Below, one piece after another: positions 10,158 through 18,572 of a stretch of DNA of 64,000 nt. Where the stretch lies: NCBI RefSeq assembly GCF_013415485.1, contig NZ_JACBXS010000020.1, forward strand, positions 1 through 64,000, in the 5' to 3' direction. The notes beneath the pieces were generated by a model. That model was not told the DNA's origin, ran no database searches, and worked only from the letters and a program-made list of their open reading frames with translations. This DNA comes from Rhabdonatronobacter sediminivivens (lineage in GTDB: Bacteria; Pseudomonadota; Alphaproteobacteria; Rhodobacterales; Rhodobacteraceae). The stretch's first letter is position 1. Every line of letters starts with the position of its first letter. The position numbers and the translations under genes were made by a program.

Positions 10158-10337
10158 TCAATGCCGAAAGACGCTGCGCGCAGGCTGGCGTGCGCCAAGG
10201 CACAGGTCATCGATCCGACGCCGGAGCCGGTCTGAACCGATGAACTCCAACTCCGCGCCTTCGGTCTCTGCGTTGCGGGGCCGCTTGAAGGTGATCTTGG
10301 CGCCCAGTTGCTCCAGGAAGTTCTGCCTATCCATCAT
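10158..10337 (-). CDS. Small hypothetical protein (59 aa)
   Basis: A 59-aa frame starts with ATGATG at 10337 on the minus strand, preceded by AGGAGA at a good distance (CAGGAGACGACC-ATG). It begins MMDRQNFLEQLGAKITFKRP, is rich in Arg, Glu and Asp, and most third codon positions are G or C, as in neighbouring real genes. I recognise no family. There is no signal peptide and no membrane segment. It stands alone between pheA and the transglycosylase, and could be the conserved start of a decayed gene. Confidence 0.4.
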   Translation of the reverse strand: MMDRQNFLEQLGAKITFKRPRNAETEGAELEFIGSDRLRRRIDDLCLGARQPARSVFRH

Positions 10338-10893
10338 GGTCGTCTCCTGTGTTCTGCCTCAGGCATGATTACGGTTAACGCCACGTTCACTTCTGCGCGT
10401 GTCCAGAATGTGGCACGGTGCGGGCAATTTCGAGGGGAATTCAACTACAGGGTGTGCCGCAGGTCTTCAGGCAGAGCTGCGCGCGTTCTTTCGAAGATCC
10501 GGTAGTCAAGGCGCGGCAGACCACTTGCGCGGATCGGTATTGCCCATATGCAAGAACGACGTCCTGGCGGGGCGGCATTCGCGAGTCTGCGGTTCCGCCC
10601 GAAAGCAGGGGGCGCAGCCATGAAATGTCAGAGAATCACTGGAGGCGCGCGCAAGACATGATGCGAGGCTGCCGACGCCGCATGGACCAGTGACGCCGTT
10701 GGCGCGGCTGTGTGCGCAATGCGTCGAGGGGGCCCGACAAGCCGGACCCCCTCCTCACCCACACGCTTCCCAACAAGCGTCCCCATGACGGAAGAAGCCC
10801 AGACATCCTGTCCGGACGCTTGCAGGATGCCCGGCGCAGCCGCAGAATGCAAAGCCCGTTTGCACGGCAATTGAAGCGAATGCGATCATTGCC
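10338..10893. other. 556-nt stretch without a supported gene
   Basis: No frame shows a known family. On the minus strand near 10450-10510 a short segment reads LDYRIFERTRAALPEDLRHTL followed by a stop; this looks like the end of a protein, but there is no intact upstream frame, so it may be a remnant. A hairpin lies at 10726-10753. Confidence 0.4.
10726..10753. terminator. GC-rich hairpin downstream of the transglycosylase gene
   Basis: GAGGGGGCCCG pairs with CGGACCCCCTC (one mismatch) around a 6-nt loop. It lies 141 nt beyond the stop of the minus-strand transglycosylase gene. No T-tract is present, so its role in termination is tentative. Confidence 0.4.
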
Positions 10894-12075
10894 TCAGAGG
10901 CGCCGCAGCAACTCGGGCGTGGGCCAGCCATCGGCCGGGAGGCCAAGCTGCGCCTGGACATCCTGAACCGCAGCACGGGTGTTGGCGCCCAGAATGCCAT
11001 CCACACCACCCACATTGAACCCGCGCCCCTGCAACCGGCGCTGCAAATCGCGCATCTGGTCCTGGTTCAGCCCGGGTTCCGGGTTTCCGGCGGCATAGAC
11101 CGGCGCCCCTTCCAGCCGGGTGGCGAAATAGGCAACGGTGGTGATGTAGATGAAGCTCTGGTTCCATTCGAAGAGCGTGCGGAAATTGTGGAACACCATG
11201 AAGGCCGGGCCGCGATGCCCCTGCGGCAGAATCACCGAAGCCCGCATGTTCCCCGAAGGCAGGCTGCCGTGGCGCGCGCTGACCCCCATCCGCTGCCAGT
11301 CCGACACGCTCAGTTCCGTGCGCAGCCCGGTGCGGGTCAGGTCCAGCCCCTGGGGAATCACCACCTCGTGCATCCAGGGCTCACCTGCGCGCCAGCCCTT
11401 GGCGCGCAGCATGTTGGCTGCGGACAGGATCGCATCAGGGACCGATCGCGCCAGATCCACCGATCCCGAGCCATCGGCATCCACCCCGTAATTCAGAATA
11501 TCCGAAGGCAGCTTCTGCACCATCCCGATCTCACCCGCCCAGGCCCCGCGCTGACTGGCCGGGTCAAGCGCGCCGCGCGCATGAAGTTCCAGCGCGGCAA
11601 AGACCTGTGGGCGGAACAACTCAGGGCGGCGGCAGTCATGGGCCAGCGTGACCAGTGCGTTGACCGTGTTGAAATCACCCTGCACCGCGCCGAAATCGGT
11701 CTCGAACGCCCAGAAGGCCAGGAGAATCCCCGGCGAAACCCCGTAATGCTGGCGTGCCACGTCGAACAGGGAACGGTAGCGATCCAGATTGCGCCGCCCG
11801 CTGTCCATCCGGTTCTGCGAGATCAGCGCGCGCGAAAATTCGAGGAACGGGCGCTGAAAAATCCCCTGCCGCCGGTCGGCACGGATCACGGCCTCATCCT
11901 GGCGCACGTTGCGGAAAAACGTATCCACCGTGCTCCGCGGCACACCGCGCTGCACGGCCTCGGCCCGCAGCCCGTCAACAAAGCTTGAAAAATTGCCGCC
12001 GCAGCCGGATTGCGCCAACGCTCCCGTTGCCGAAACCATCACCGCCAGAAATGCGGTCAGAACCAGTGTTCGCAT
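10894..12075 (-). CDS. Lytic murein transglycosylase (MltB family) with peptidoglycan-binding domain
   Basis: 393-aa periplasmic peptidoglycan lyase. A signal peptide (MRTLVLTAFLAVMVSATGALAQ) is cleaved after about residue 22. The SLT_2/MltB domain has the catalytic Glu125 in FWAFETDFGA, and WAGEIGMVQKLPSDILNYGVDADG, a family hallmark. The C-terminal 60 residues form a PG-binding_1 domain (DLQRRLQGRGFNVGGVDGILG). It cleaves glycan strands to 1,6-anhydro-muropeptides during wall turnover. There is no lipobox. ATG 12075 has AGGGGG upstream and gives a clean signal peptide. Confidence 0.92.
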   Translation of the reverse strand: MRTLVLTAFLAVMVSATGALAQSGCGGNFSSFVDGLRAEAVQRGVPRSTVDTFFRNVRQDEAVIRADRRQGIFQRPFLEFSRALISQNRMDSGRRNLDRYRSLFDVARQHYGVSPGILLAFWAFETDFGAVQGDFNTVNALVTLAHDCRRPELFRPQVFAALELHARGALDPASQRGAWAGEIGMVQKLPSDILNYGVDADGSGSVDLARSVPDAILSAANMLRAKGWRAGEPWMHEVVIPQGLDLTRTGLRTELSVSDWQRMGVSARHGSLPSGNMRASVILPQGHRGPAFMVFHNFRTLFEWNQSFIYITTVAYFATRLEGAPVYAAGNPEPGLNQDQMRDLQRRLQGRGFNVGGVDGILGANTRAAVQDVQAQLGLPADGWPTPELLRRL

Positions 12076-12222
12076 GCTGCCCCCTGCAAATGTTTCACGC
12101 AGTTTACCCCGGGCGGTGATCCTGACAAGCCCGCCTGTCGCCACGCTCCAATTCCGCCGTTGCCATGATCCGGTCCGATTGGTAAGAAATCAGAACCAAT
12201 CCGCACCCCGAAAGGTCCACCC

Positions 12223-13392
12223 ATGCCCGTGATTGCCGAAATCGAGGACTTGCGCCGCCTCTACCGACGTCGGACCCCGCGCATGTTCTTCGATTACGCT
12301 GAAAGCGGCTCCTGGAGCGAACAGACCTTTCGCGAAAACACCAGCGATTTCGCGCATCTGCGCCTGCGCCAGCGGGTGGCGGTGGACATGTCGAACCGCT
12401 CCACCGCCTCCACCATGATCGGGCAGGACGTGGCCATGCCCGTGGCCCTGGCCCCCGTGGGCCTGACCGGCATGCAATGCGCCGATGGCGAGATCAAGGC
12501 CGCCCGCGCCGCCGAGAAATTCGGCGTGCCCTTCACCCTCTCCACCCTCTCCATCTGCTCGATCGAGGATGTGGCCGCGCATACCTCCAAACCCTTCTGG
12601 TTCCAGGTCTATACCCTGAAGGATGAAGAGTTCATGCGCCGTCTGTTTGACCGCGCCCGCGCCGCCAACTGCGCGGCCATCGTGCTGACGCTGGATCTGC
12701 AGGTGCTGGGCCAGCGCCACAAGGACCTGCGCAACGGCCTGTCGGCCCCGCCCAAGCTGACCCTGAAATCCATCGCCAACATGATGACCAAGGTGCAATG
12801 GGGCCTGGGCATGCTGGGCACCAGGCGGCGCTTTTTCGGCAATGTGGTGGGCCATGCCAAGGGCGTGACCGATCCGGCCTCGCTCAGCGCCTGGACAGCC
12901 GAGGCCTTCGACGAGACGCTCGATTGGGACCGCGTCAGGCAATTCCGCGACATGTGGGGCGGCAAGTTCATCATCAAGGGCATCCTGGATGTCGAGGACG
13001 CGCAGAAGGCCGCCGATCTTGGCGTCGATGCCATTGTTGTCTCCAACCACGGCGGGCGCCAGCTAGACGGCGCCATGTCCTCCATCCGGATGCTGCCCCG
13101 GATCGTCGATGCCGTCGGCGACCGGGTTGAGGTGCATATGGACAGCGGCATCCGCTCCGGGCAGGACGTGCTGAAGGCCCTGTCGCTGGGCGCGCACGGC
13201 ACCTATATCGGCCGCGCCTTCACCTATGGCCTGGGCGCCATGGGCGAGGCCGGCGTGACCCGCGCGCTGCAGATCATCCACAAGGAACTGGACACCACCA
13301 TGGCGCTCTGCGGCGAACGCGATGTCCACAACCTCGGGCCGCAGAACCTCATCGTTCCACAGGGCTTCGACGATCCCACCATGCGCCTCTGA
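12223..13392 (+). CDS. lldD: FMN-dependent L-lactate dehydrogenase
   Basis: 389-aa flavoenzyme of the alpha-hydroxy acid dehydrogenase family. It oxidises L-lactate to pyruvate and passes electrons to the respiratory chain. The FMN barrel is complete: [14 protein letters not shown] near the start, [12 protein letters not shown], then the active-site [10 protein letters not shown] with His276 and Arg279, and [18 protein letters not shown] for phosphate binding. Other substrates (glycolate, mandelate) are possible in this family, but overall similarity favours LldD. It is monocistronic, divergent from the transglycosylase gene, with a hairpin element behind it. Confidence 0.9.
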   Translation: MPVIAEIEDLRRLYRRRTPRMFFDYAESGSWSEQTFRENTSDFAHLRLRQRVAVDMSNRSTASTMIGQDVAMPVALAPVGLTGMQCADGEIKAARAAEKFGVPFTLSTLSICSIEDVAAHTSKPFWFQVYTLKDEEFMRRLFDRARAANCAAIVLTLDLQVLGQRHKDLRNGLSAPPKLTLKSIANMMTKVQWGLGMLGTRRRFFGNVVGHAKGVTDPASLSAWTAEAFDETLDWDRVRQFRDMWGGKFIIKGILDVEDAQKAADLGVDAIVVSNHGGRQLDGAMSSIRMLPRIVDAVGDRVEVHMDSGIRSGQDVLKALSLGAHGTYIGRAFTYGLGAMGEAGVTRALQIIHKELDTTMALCGERDVHNLGPQNLIVPQGFDDPTMRL

Positions 13393-13404
13393 CCTGCCTT
13401 CACC

Positions 13405-13465
13405 CTTGGAAAATATCCTCGGGGGGAGGCGCCCGGAACGGGCGGCGGGGGGCAGACAGCCCCCC
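13405..13465. repeat. Rhodobacterales-type intergenic element with double hairpin
   Basis: Twelve bases after the lldD stop comes TTGGAAAATATCC, a G-run, then two perfect small hairpins: GCCCG-GAA-CGGGC (13431-13443) and GGGGGGC-AGACA-GCCCCCC (13447-13465). Elements of this layout recur between genes in Rhodobacteraceae, as far as I recall. It may act as a transcription end or RNA-stabilising element for lldD. No T-tract follows. Confidence 0.5.
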
Positions 13466-13589
13466 AGCGCGGCCAGCCGAAGGGCGCGCCGAATCCCCTT
13501 GCCATTGTCCGCGAACTGCCCTATCGCGCAGGCTTCGCGGCCATGCACCCTTGGAGGATGGCCGCTGCAACAACCGAATGGAGTATCCA

Positions 13590-14219
13590 ATGGCTGGTGA
13601 GATCCCCGATCTGATCGCCGAGGTACGCACGGGGACAGGCAAGGGGGCCGCCCGTCAAGCTCGTCGTGAGCAGAAAGTACCCGGTATCGTCTATGGTGGC
13701 GGCGCAGACCCGCTGCCGCTGAATTTCGAATTCAACTATCTGCTGGCACGGCTGAAGGCCGGGCGCTTCATGTCCACGCTCTTCAACCTCAAGGTTGATG
13801 GCCAGGAGGATGTGCGCGTCATTGCCCGCGCCGTGCAGCGCGATGTGGTCAAGGGTCTGCCGACCCATGTGGACCTGATGCGCCTGCGCCGCACAACCCG
13901 TATCAAGCTGTTCATCAACGTGGAGTTCATCAACCACGAAAGCTGTTCGGGCCTGAAGCGTGGCGGGACCCTCACCATCGTCCGCCCCGAGGTTGAGCTG
14001 AGCGTGATCGCCGGGGATATTCCCGAAAAGATCACCGTCGATCTGGACGGGCTGCAGATCGGTGACACCATCACCATCTCCAGCGTGCCGCTGCCTGAGG
14101 GCGTGAAGCCCACGATCGAGCGCGACTTCGTGATCGCCAATATCGTCGCCCCGCGTGCCGTCACGGCCGAGTCCGATGACGATGCGGAAGAAGGCGAAGG
14201 CGAAGTCACCGAAGCCTGA
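13590..14219 (+). CDS. rplY: 50S ribosomal protein L25 / CTC-type stress protein
   Basis: 209-aa long form of bacterial L25 (CTC family). It binds 5S rRNA in the large ribosomal subunit. The N-terminal L25 domain (about 1-95) has the family motif [22 protein letters not shown]. The C-terminal beta domain (about 100-190) contains [14 protein letters not shown] and ends with an acidic tail ([12 protein letters not shown]). ATG 13590 was chosen because GGAG lies 6 nt upstream. A strong terminator follows. Confidence 0.95.
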   Translation: MAGEIPDLIAEVRTGTGKGAARQARREQKVPGIVYGGGADPLPLNFEFNYLLARLKAGRFMSTLFNLKVDGQEDVRVIARAVQRDVVKGLPTHVDLMRLRRTTRIKLFINVEFINHESCSGLKRGGTLTIVRPEVELSVIAGDIPEKITVDLDGLQIGDTITISSVPLPEGVKPTIERDFVIANIVAPRAVTAESDDDAEEGEGEVTEA

Positions 14220-14253
14220 TCTCCCCTGTTCGGAGACCATGGCGTGAAAATCG

Positions 14254-14284
14254 AAACCGGGGCCCTTCGCGCGCCCCGGTTTTT
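14254..14284. terminator. Bidirectional intrinsic terminator between rplY and the monooxygenase-fold gene
   Basis: AAACCGGGGC (14254-14263) pairs with GCCCCGGTTT (14273-14282) around a 9-nt loop, with TTTTT on the plus side and AAA on the other. It sits between two convergent genes, so it can serve both. Confidence 0.85.
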
Positions 14285-14598
14285 CATTTGGTGATATGCT
14301 GAACCGACTCGAACAGTTCCAGTTCCGGCGGTCCCAGATAGATGTCCTTGTGCGATCCCGCGCCCTTGTGGGCCGCGCGAAACGCCTCGGACCGGGTCCA
14401 GGCTTCGAATGCCGCGCGGCTTTCCCAGATTGTGTGCGACAGATAGACGGTATGATCGTCATGGCTGGGCCCGCGGAACAGGTTGAAGGCCTTGAACCCG
14501 TCCAGTTGCGGCAGATGCGTGTCGCGCCCGGTCCAGATCGCCTCGAACTGCGCTTCACATCCGGGTTTGACCCGGAAACGGTTGATGGTCAGATACAT
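14284..14598 (-). CDS. Antibiotic biosynthesis monooxygenase (ABM) domain protein
   Basis: 104-aa single-domain protein of the dimeric alpha/beta ABM fold. It begins MYLTINRFRVKPGCEAQFEAIW and has the following helix and strands, including YLSHTIWESRAAFEAW, as in HmoA/IsdG-like heme monooxygenases. A possible haem-facing His is in RAAHKGAG, but activity cannot be told from sequence. ATG 14598 has CGGAGGG upstream and starts exactly at the domain. It converges on rplY. Confidence 0.82.
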   Translation of the reverse strand: MYLTINRFRVKPGCEAQFEAIWTGRDTHLPQLDGFKAFNLFRGPSHDDHTVYLSHTIWESRAAFEAWTRSEAFRAAHKGAGSHKDIYLGPPELELFESVQHITK

Positions 14599-14686
14599 GC
14601 GCCCTCCGTTGTCTGGCTTCCCGGCCAGAATTGAGGCATGAGGGAAGCGGGTCAACCCACAGTCGACCAAAACCGATGGAGGGGAC

Positions 14687-15406
14687 ATGCAGCTGTTCGT
14701 GGGGCTGGGCAATCCGGGGCCGAAATACGCCGCAAACCGTCACAATATCGGTTTCATGGCGCTGGACCGGATCGCCGCGGATCATGGCTTCGCACCATGG
14801 CGGGGCAAATTCCAGGGGCAGCTTGCCGAAGGGCGGCTGGGTGGTGAAAAGGTTCTGCTGCTCAAGCCTGAAACCTTCATGAACCGCTCCGGACAGTCGG
14901 TGGGCGAGGCCATGCGCTTCTACAAGCTGGAGCCCGGCGCGGTCACGGTCTTTCATGATGAACTGGATCTGGCGCCCGGCAAATGCCGGGTCAAGCGCGG
15001 CGGCGGGCACGCGGGCCATAACGGGTTGCGATCCCTTCACGGCCATATCGGCGAGGATTACGCCCGCGTCCGGCTGGGGATCGGTCATCCGGGCGACAAG
15101 CGGCTGGTCAGTACATATGTGCTGCAGGATTTCCCCAAGGCTGATGCCGACTGGCTGGACGATCTGCTGCGGGGAATTTCGGACGGTGCACCGGCGCTGG
15201 CGGCGGGTGATGCGGCGCGCTTTGCCAATGCAGTGGCCCTGCGCGTGGCGCCGCCGCGCAGTTCTGGCGGGAAGGGCGATGCGCGTGCCCCCGCAAAGGC
15301 GGGCGGGACCCCCGCGCCGAAACCTGAGTCCGCGCCAAAACCTGACCCTACGCCGGAACCGGACACCCGCAGCGCCCTGCAAAAACTGATGGACCGCTTT
15401 CGATGA
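14687..15406 (+). CDS. pth: Peptidyl-tRNA hydrolase with Pro/Lys-rich tail
   Basis: 239-aa peptidyl-tRNA hydrolase that recycles tRNA by cutting the ester bond of dropped-off peptidyl-tRNA. The catalytic His19 lies in NRHNIGF, with FMNRSGQSVG, HDELDL and GGGHAGHNGLRS all present. The core ends near residue 187; the last 50 residues are a low-complexity tail rich in Ala, Pro and Lys, ending SALQKLMDRFR, which is longer than the usual 190-200-aa enzyme. GGAGGGG precedes ATG 14687. The stop overlaps the next start by 4 nt. Confidence 0.95.
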   Translation: MQLFVGLGNPGPKYAANRHNIGFMALDRIAADHGFAPWRGKFQGQLAEGRLGGEKVLLLKPETFMNRSGQSVGEAMRFYKLEPGAVTVFHDELDLAPGKCRVKRGGGHAGHNGLRSLHGHIGEDYARVRLGIGHPGDKRLVSTYVLQDFPKADADWLDDLLRGISDGAPALAAGDAARFANAVALRVAPPRSSGGKGDARAPAKAGGTPAPKPESAPKPDPTPEPDTRSALQKLMDRFR

Positions 15407-16437
15407 GCGCCGCCCACCGCACCGCCATGCGCCAGCAGGCCGATGCCTGCGACCGGCTTGGCTCGCCCTTCACCGCGCGGCTGTTGCGTCTGCTGGCTGA
15501 CCGGCTGGATGGCGAAACCGCGGTGGGCGCACGGGTGCTGGGCTGGCCCGGCGATCCGCTGACCACCGGCGATGCGGTGGCGCTGCGGCTTGCGGGCGGG
15601 CTGCATGCGCTGGTGCTTTCGGGCGCCGATGAGGCCCTTGCACGCGTCTATGCCAATCCGGGGCTGGGCGATGAACAGCTCTGGCAGGCCATAGCTTGCA
15701 TGTTGAATACTCATGACGCGCATCTGCAGCATTGGCTGGACACCCCGCCCCAGACCAATGAACCGGCACGTTCGGCGGTCCTGATCGCCGCCGGGCATTG
15801 GCTGACGGCGCGATTCGGCCTGGAGCTGGAGCTACTGGAACTGGGCGCCTCGGCCGGGTTGAACCTGCGCTGGGACGCTTTCGCGCTGGAAGTTCAGGGG
15901 CAGCGCTTCGGCCCTGCCGATGCTGCCCTGACCCTGCGCCCGGACTGGACCGGCCCGCCACCCCCCGCCACGGCTCCGCGCATTGCCGGGCGCGCGGGCG
16001 TAGACCTCAATCCGCTGGACCCGGCGCGCGACCGGCTGCGCATCCTGTCCTATGTCTGGGCCGATCAGGGCGCGCGGCTGGCGCGGATGCGCGCGGCGCT
16101 GGATCTGGCCGCGAAGATGCCGGTCGAGATAGCACAGGGGGACGCGGCCGAATGGCTGGAACAGCGGCTGGACCTGCGGCGCCCCGGCGTCCTTCAACTG
16201 GTGTATCACACGGTGGTCTGGCAGTATTTGTCGCCCGAAACTGATAGCCGCGCCCGGGCCGCGATGGCCCGGGCAGGCGCGGCGGGGCCACTGGCCCGGC
16301 TGGGCATGGAGCAGGACCACTCGGGCCAGCCGGGGGCAGCGATATGGCTGGACCTCTGGCCCGGCGGGCGTGTGGATCTGGGCCGCGCCGATTTCCACGG
16401 CCGCTGGGTGGACTGGCAGGCCCCCGCGCCCGGCTGA
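15403..16437 (+). CDS. DUF2332 family protein
   Basis: 344-aa cytoplasmic protein of the DUF2332 family, function unknown. The central part has LELLELGASAGLNLRWDAF, which resembles the glycine-rich SAM-binding loop of methyltransferases (E-L-G-x-S-A-G), followed by an Asp-rich middle and LVYHTVVWQYL. This suggests an S-adenosylmethionine-dependent enzyme, but that is inference. Its start overlaps the pth stop (ATGA), so it is co-translated with pth. Confidence 0.85.
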   Translation: MSAAHRTAMRQQADACDRLGSPFTARLLRLLADRLDGETAVGARVLGWPGDPLTTGDAVALRLAGGLHALVLSGADEALARVYANPGLGDEQLWQAIACMLNTHDAHLQHWLDTPPQTNEPARSAVLIAAGHWLTARFGLELELLELGASAGLNLRWDAFALEVQGQRFGPADAALTLRPDWTGPPPPATAPRIAGRAGVDLNPLDPARDRLRILSYVWADQGARLARMRAALDLAAKMPVEIAQGDAAEWLEQRLDLRRPGVLQLVYHTVVWQYLSPETDSRARAAMARAGAAGPLARLGMEQDHSGQPGAAIWLDLWPGGRVDLGRADFHGRWVDWQAPAPG

Positions 16438-16511
16438 CGCGCCGCCCGCGTATCCCCCTTGTGGCGCCGCGCGCTTCGGTGCTACATTTGATCAAATTGT
16501 CAGGTGACGCT

Positions 16512-17204
16512 ATGAAGATCGGTATACTCCAGACCGGCCAATCCCCCGAGACCCTGCGCCCGCACTTGGGCGACTACCCAGGCATGTTCGAACACCTGCT
16601 GGATGGGCATGGCTTCACATTCCGCACCTGGCTGGTCGAGGAAATGGACTTCCCCGACAGCCCCCATGACGCCGATGGCTGGCTGATCACCGGCTCCAAG
16701 CATGGCGTCTATGAAGACCACCCCTTCATTGCGCCGCTGGAAGAGTTGGTGCGTGATGCCATGGGCGCGGGCGTGCCGGTGGTCGGTATCTGTTTCGGCC
16801 ATCAGCTGATGGCGCAAGCCCTGGGCGGCAAGGTGGAAAAGTTCGCCGGCGGCTGGGCCGTGGGGCCGCAGACCTATGACATCGAAGGCCGACCCATGAC
16901 CGTGAACGCCTGGCACCAGGACCAGGTCATGCTGCCGCCGCCCGGTGCGCAGGTCATTGCCAGCAATGATTTCTGCCGCTACGCTGGCTTTTCCTATGGC
17001 GATCTGGGCTGGTCGGTGCAGCCCCACCCCGAATTCAAGGATGATTTCGTGCGTGGTCTGATCCGGACCCGCGCCGTGGGGGTGGTGCCCCAGCCACAAC
17101 TGGACAGCGCCGAAGCTGCACTTGGCCAGCCGCTGGACAGCCCCGCCGTGGGTGCGCGGATTGCCGAGTTCCTCAAGCGCGCCGCCGGTCGCGCCAACAT
17201 CTGA
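16512..17204 (+). CDS. Class I glutamine amidotransferase-like hydrolase
   Basis: 230-aa class I glutamine amidotransferase domain. The triad is complete: Cys94 in GICFGHQ, His172 and Glu174 in QPHPEF. It stands alone with no synthetase domain, like GMP-synthase-type amidotransferase homologues. Immediately downstream are a glutamine synthetase-like ligase and an FAD amine oxidase, so it may hydrolyse a gamma-glutamyl intermediate, as PuuD does in putrescine breakdown, although it is not obviously of the PuuD subfamily. ATG 16512 starts exactly at the domain; the ribosome site is weak (AGGTGA). Confidence 0.85.
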   Translation: MKIGILQTGQSPETLRPHLGDYPGMFEHLLDGHGFTFRTWLVEEMDFPDSPHDADGWLITGSKHGVYEDHPFIAPLEELVRDAMGAGVPVVGICFGHQLMAQALGGKVEKFAGGWAVGPQTYDIEGRPMTVNAWHQDQVMLPPPGAQVIASNDFCRYAGFSYGDLGWSVQPHPEFKDDFVRGLIRTRAVGVVPQPQLDSAEAALGQPLDSPAVGARIAEFLKRAAGRANI

Positions 17205-17216
17205 TAGCGAGCCCCC

Positions 17217-18572
17217 ATGTCCCACTGGACCGACCATATCCCCGATGCCGCGCGCGCCTATATCGCCGGGCGCCGCCCCGACGAGGTCGAATGCGTCGTC
17301 CCCGACATTGCCGGGGTCGCCCGCGGCAAGGCCATGCCCGCCGCCAAATTTGCCCGTCAGGAAAAATTCTATCTTCCGGATTCGATCTTTTTGCAGACCA
17401 TCACCGGCGACTGGGCGCAGGTGCCGGACCAGGCCTATACCGAACCGGACATGATCCTGCGGCCGGATTTCTCCACCACCACGGCTGCGCCCTGGACGGC
17501 GGATGTTACCCTGCAGGTCATCCATGACGTCCTGGACCCGCAAGACCAGCCGGTGCCGATTGCGCCGCGCAATGTGCTCAAGCGTGTGATGGGATTCTAT
17601 GCTGAACGCGGCTGGAAACCCGTCATTGCCCCGGAAATGGAGTTCTATCTGGTCGCCCGCAACACCGACCCGGCCAAACCGATTGAGCCGCCGATGGGCC
17701 GCTCTGGCCGCCCGGCTGCAGCGCGGCAGGCCTACTCGCTTTCGGCGGTGGATGAGTATGGCCCCGTCATCGATGACATCTATGACTTTGCCGAAGCCCA
17801 GGGGCTGGAGATCGACGGCATCCTGCAGGAAGGCGGCGCCGGGCAGATCGAGATCAACCTCAACCACGGCGACCCGGTGCAACTGGCCGATGAGGTCTTC
17901 TATTTCAAGCGCCTGATCCGCGAGGCCGCCATGCGGCACAATTGCTACGCCACCTTCATGGCGAAGCCGATCGAGAACGAGCCGGGCAGCGCCATGCATA
18001 TCCATCATTCGGTGGTGGATATTGCCTCGGGCAACAACATCTTTTCAGATGCGGCCGGTGAGACCACCGATGACTTCTTTTACTTCATTGGCGGGATGCA
18101 GAAATACCTGCCCGCTGTGATCGCCATTCTGGCGCCCTATGTGAACAGTTATCGCCGTTACGTTCCCGATTTCGCGGCGCCCATCAATCTGGAATGGGGG
18201 CGTGACAACCGCACCACGGGCATCCGCGTGCCGGTGTCCAGCGCGGCCTCGCGCCGGGTGGAAAACCGGCTGGCGGGGATGGATTGCAACCCGTATCTGG
18301 GCATTGCCGCGTCACTGGCCTGTGGCTATTTGGGGATCGTCGAGCGGATTACCCCGCGCGCGCAATACAAGGGCGATGCCTATGTGGCCGAAGATGAATT
18401 GCCGCTGACGCTGGGCGACGCGCTGGACCTGCTGGAGGAGTGCGAACCCATGCGCGAGGTTCTGGGCAAGCGCTTCTGCATCGTCTATGAAAGCGTCAAG
18501 CGTCTGGAATACAAGGAATTCCTGCAGGTCATCAGCCCCTGGGAACGCCAGCATCTGTTGTTGAACGTATGA
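17217..18572 (+). CDS. Glutamine synthetase family protein (PuuA-like gamma-glutamyl-amine ligase)
   Basis: 451-aa enzyme of the glutamine synthetase fold. ATP and metal sites are visible: APEMEFYLV (first Glu pair), EGGAGQIEINLNHGDP, GSAMHIHHSVVD (nucleotide-binding His motif) and NRTTGIRVPVSS. It lacks the adenylylation-type tail of GlnA. In PuuA it joins glutamate to an amine such as putrescine. Its place between an amidotransferase and an FAD oxidase supports a gamma-glutamylation route for amines; the actual amine is not known. Confidence 0.88.
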   Translation: MSHWTDHIPDAARAYIAGRRPDEVECVVPDIAGVARGKAMPAAKFARQEKFYLPDSIFLQTITGDWAQVPDQAYTEPDMILRPDFSTTTAAPWTADVTLQVIHDVLDPQDQPVPIAPRNVLKRVMGFYAERGWKPVIAPEMEFYLVARNTDPAKPIEPPMGRSGRPAAARQAYSLSAVDEYGPVIDDIYDFAEAQGLEIDGILQEGGAGQIEINLNHGDPVQLADEVFYFKRLIREAAMRHNCYATFMAKPIENEPGSAMHIHHSVVDIASGNNIFSDAAGETTDDFFYFIGGMQKYLPAVIAILAPYVNSYRRYVPDFAAPINLEWGRDNRTTGIRVPVSSAASRRVENRLAGMDCNPYLGIAASLACGYLGIVERITPRAQYKGDAYVAEDELPLTLGDALDLLEECEPMREVLGKRFCIVYESVKRLEYKEFLQVISPWERQHLLLNV

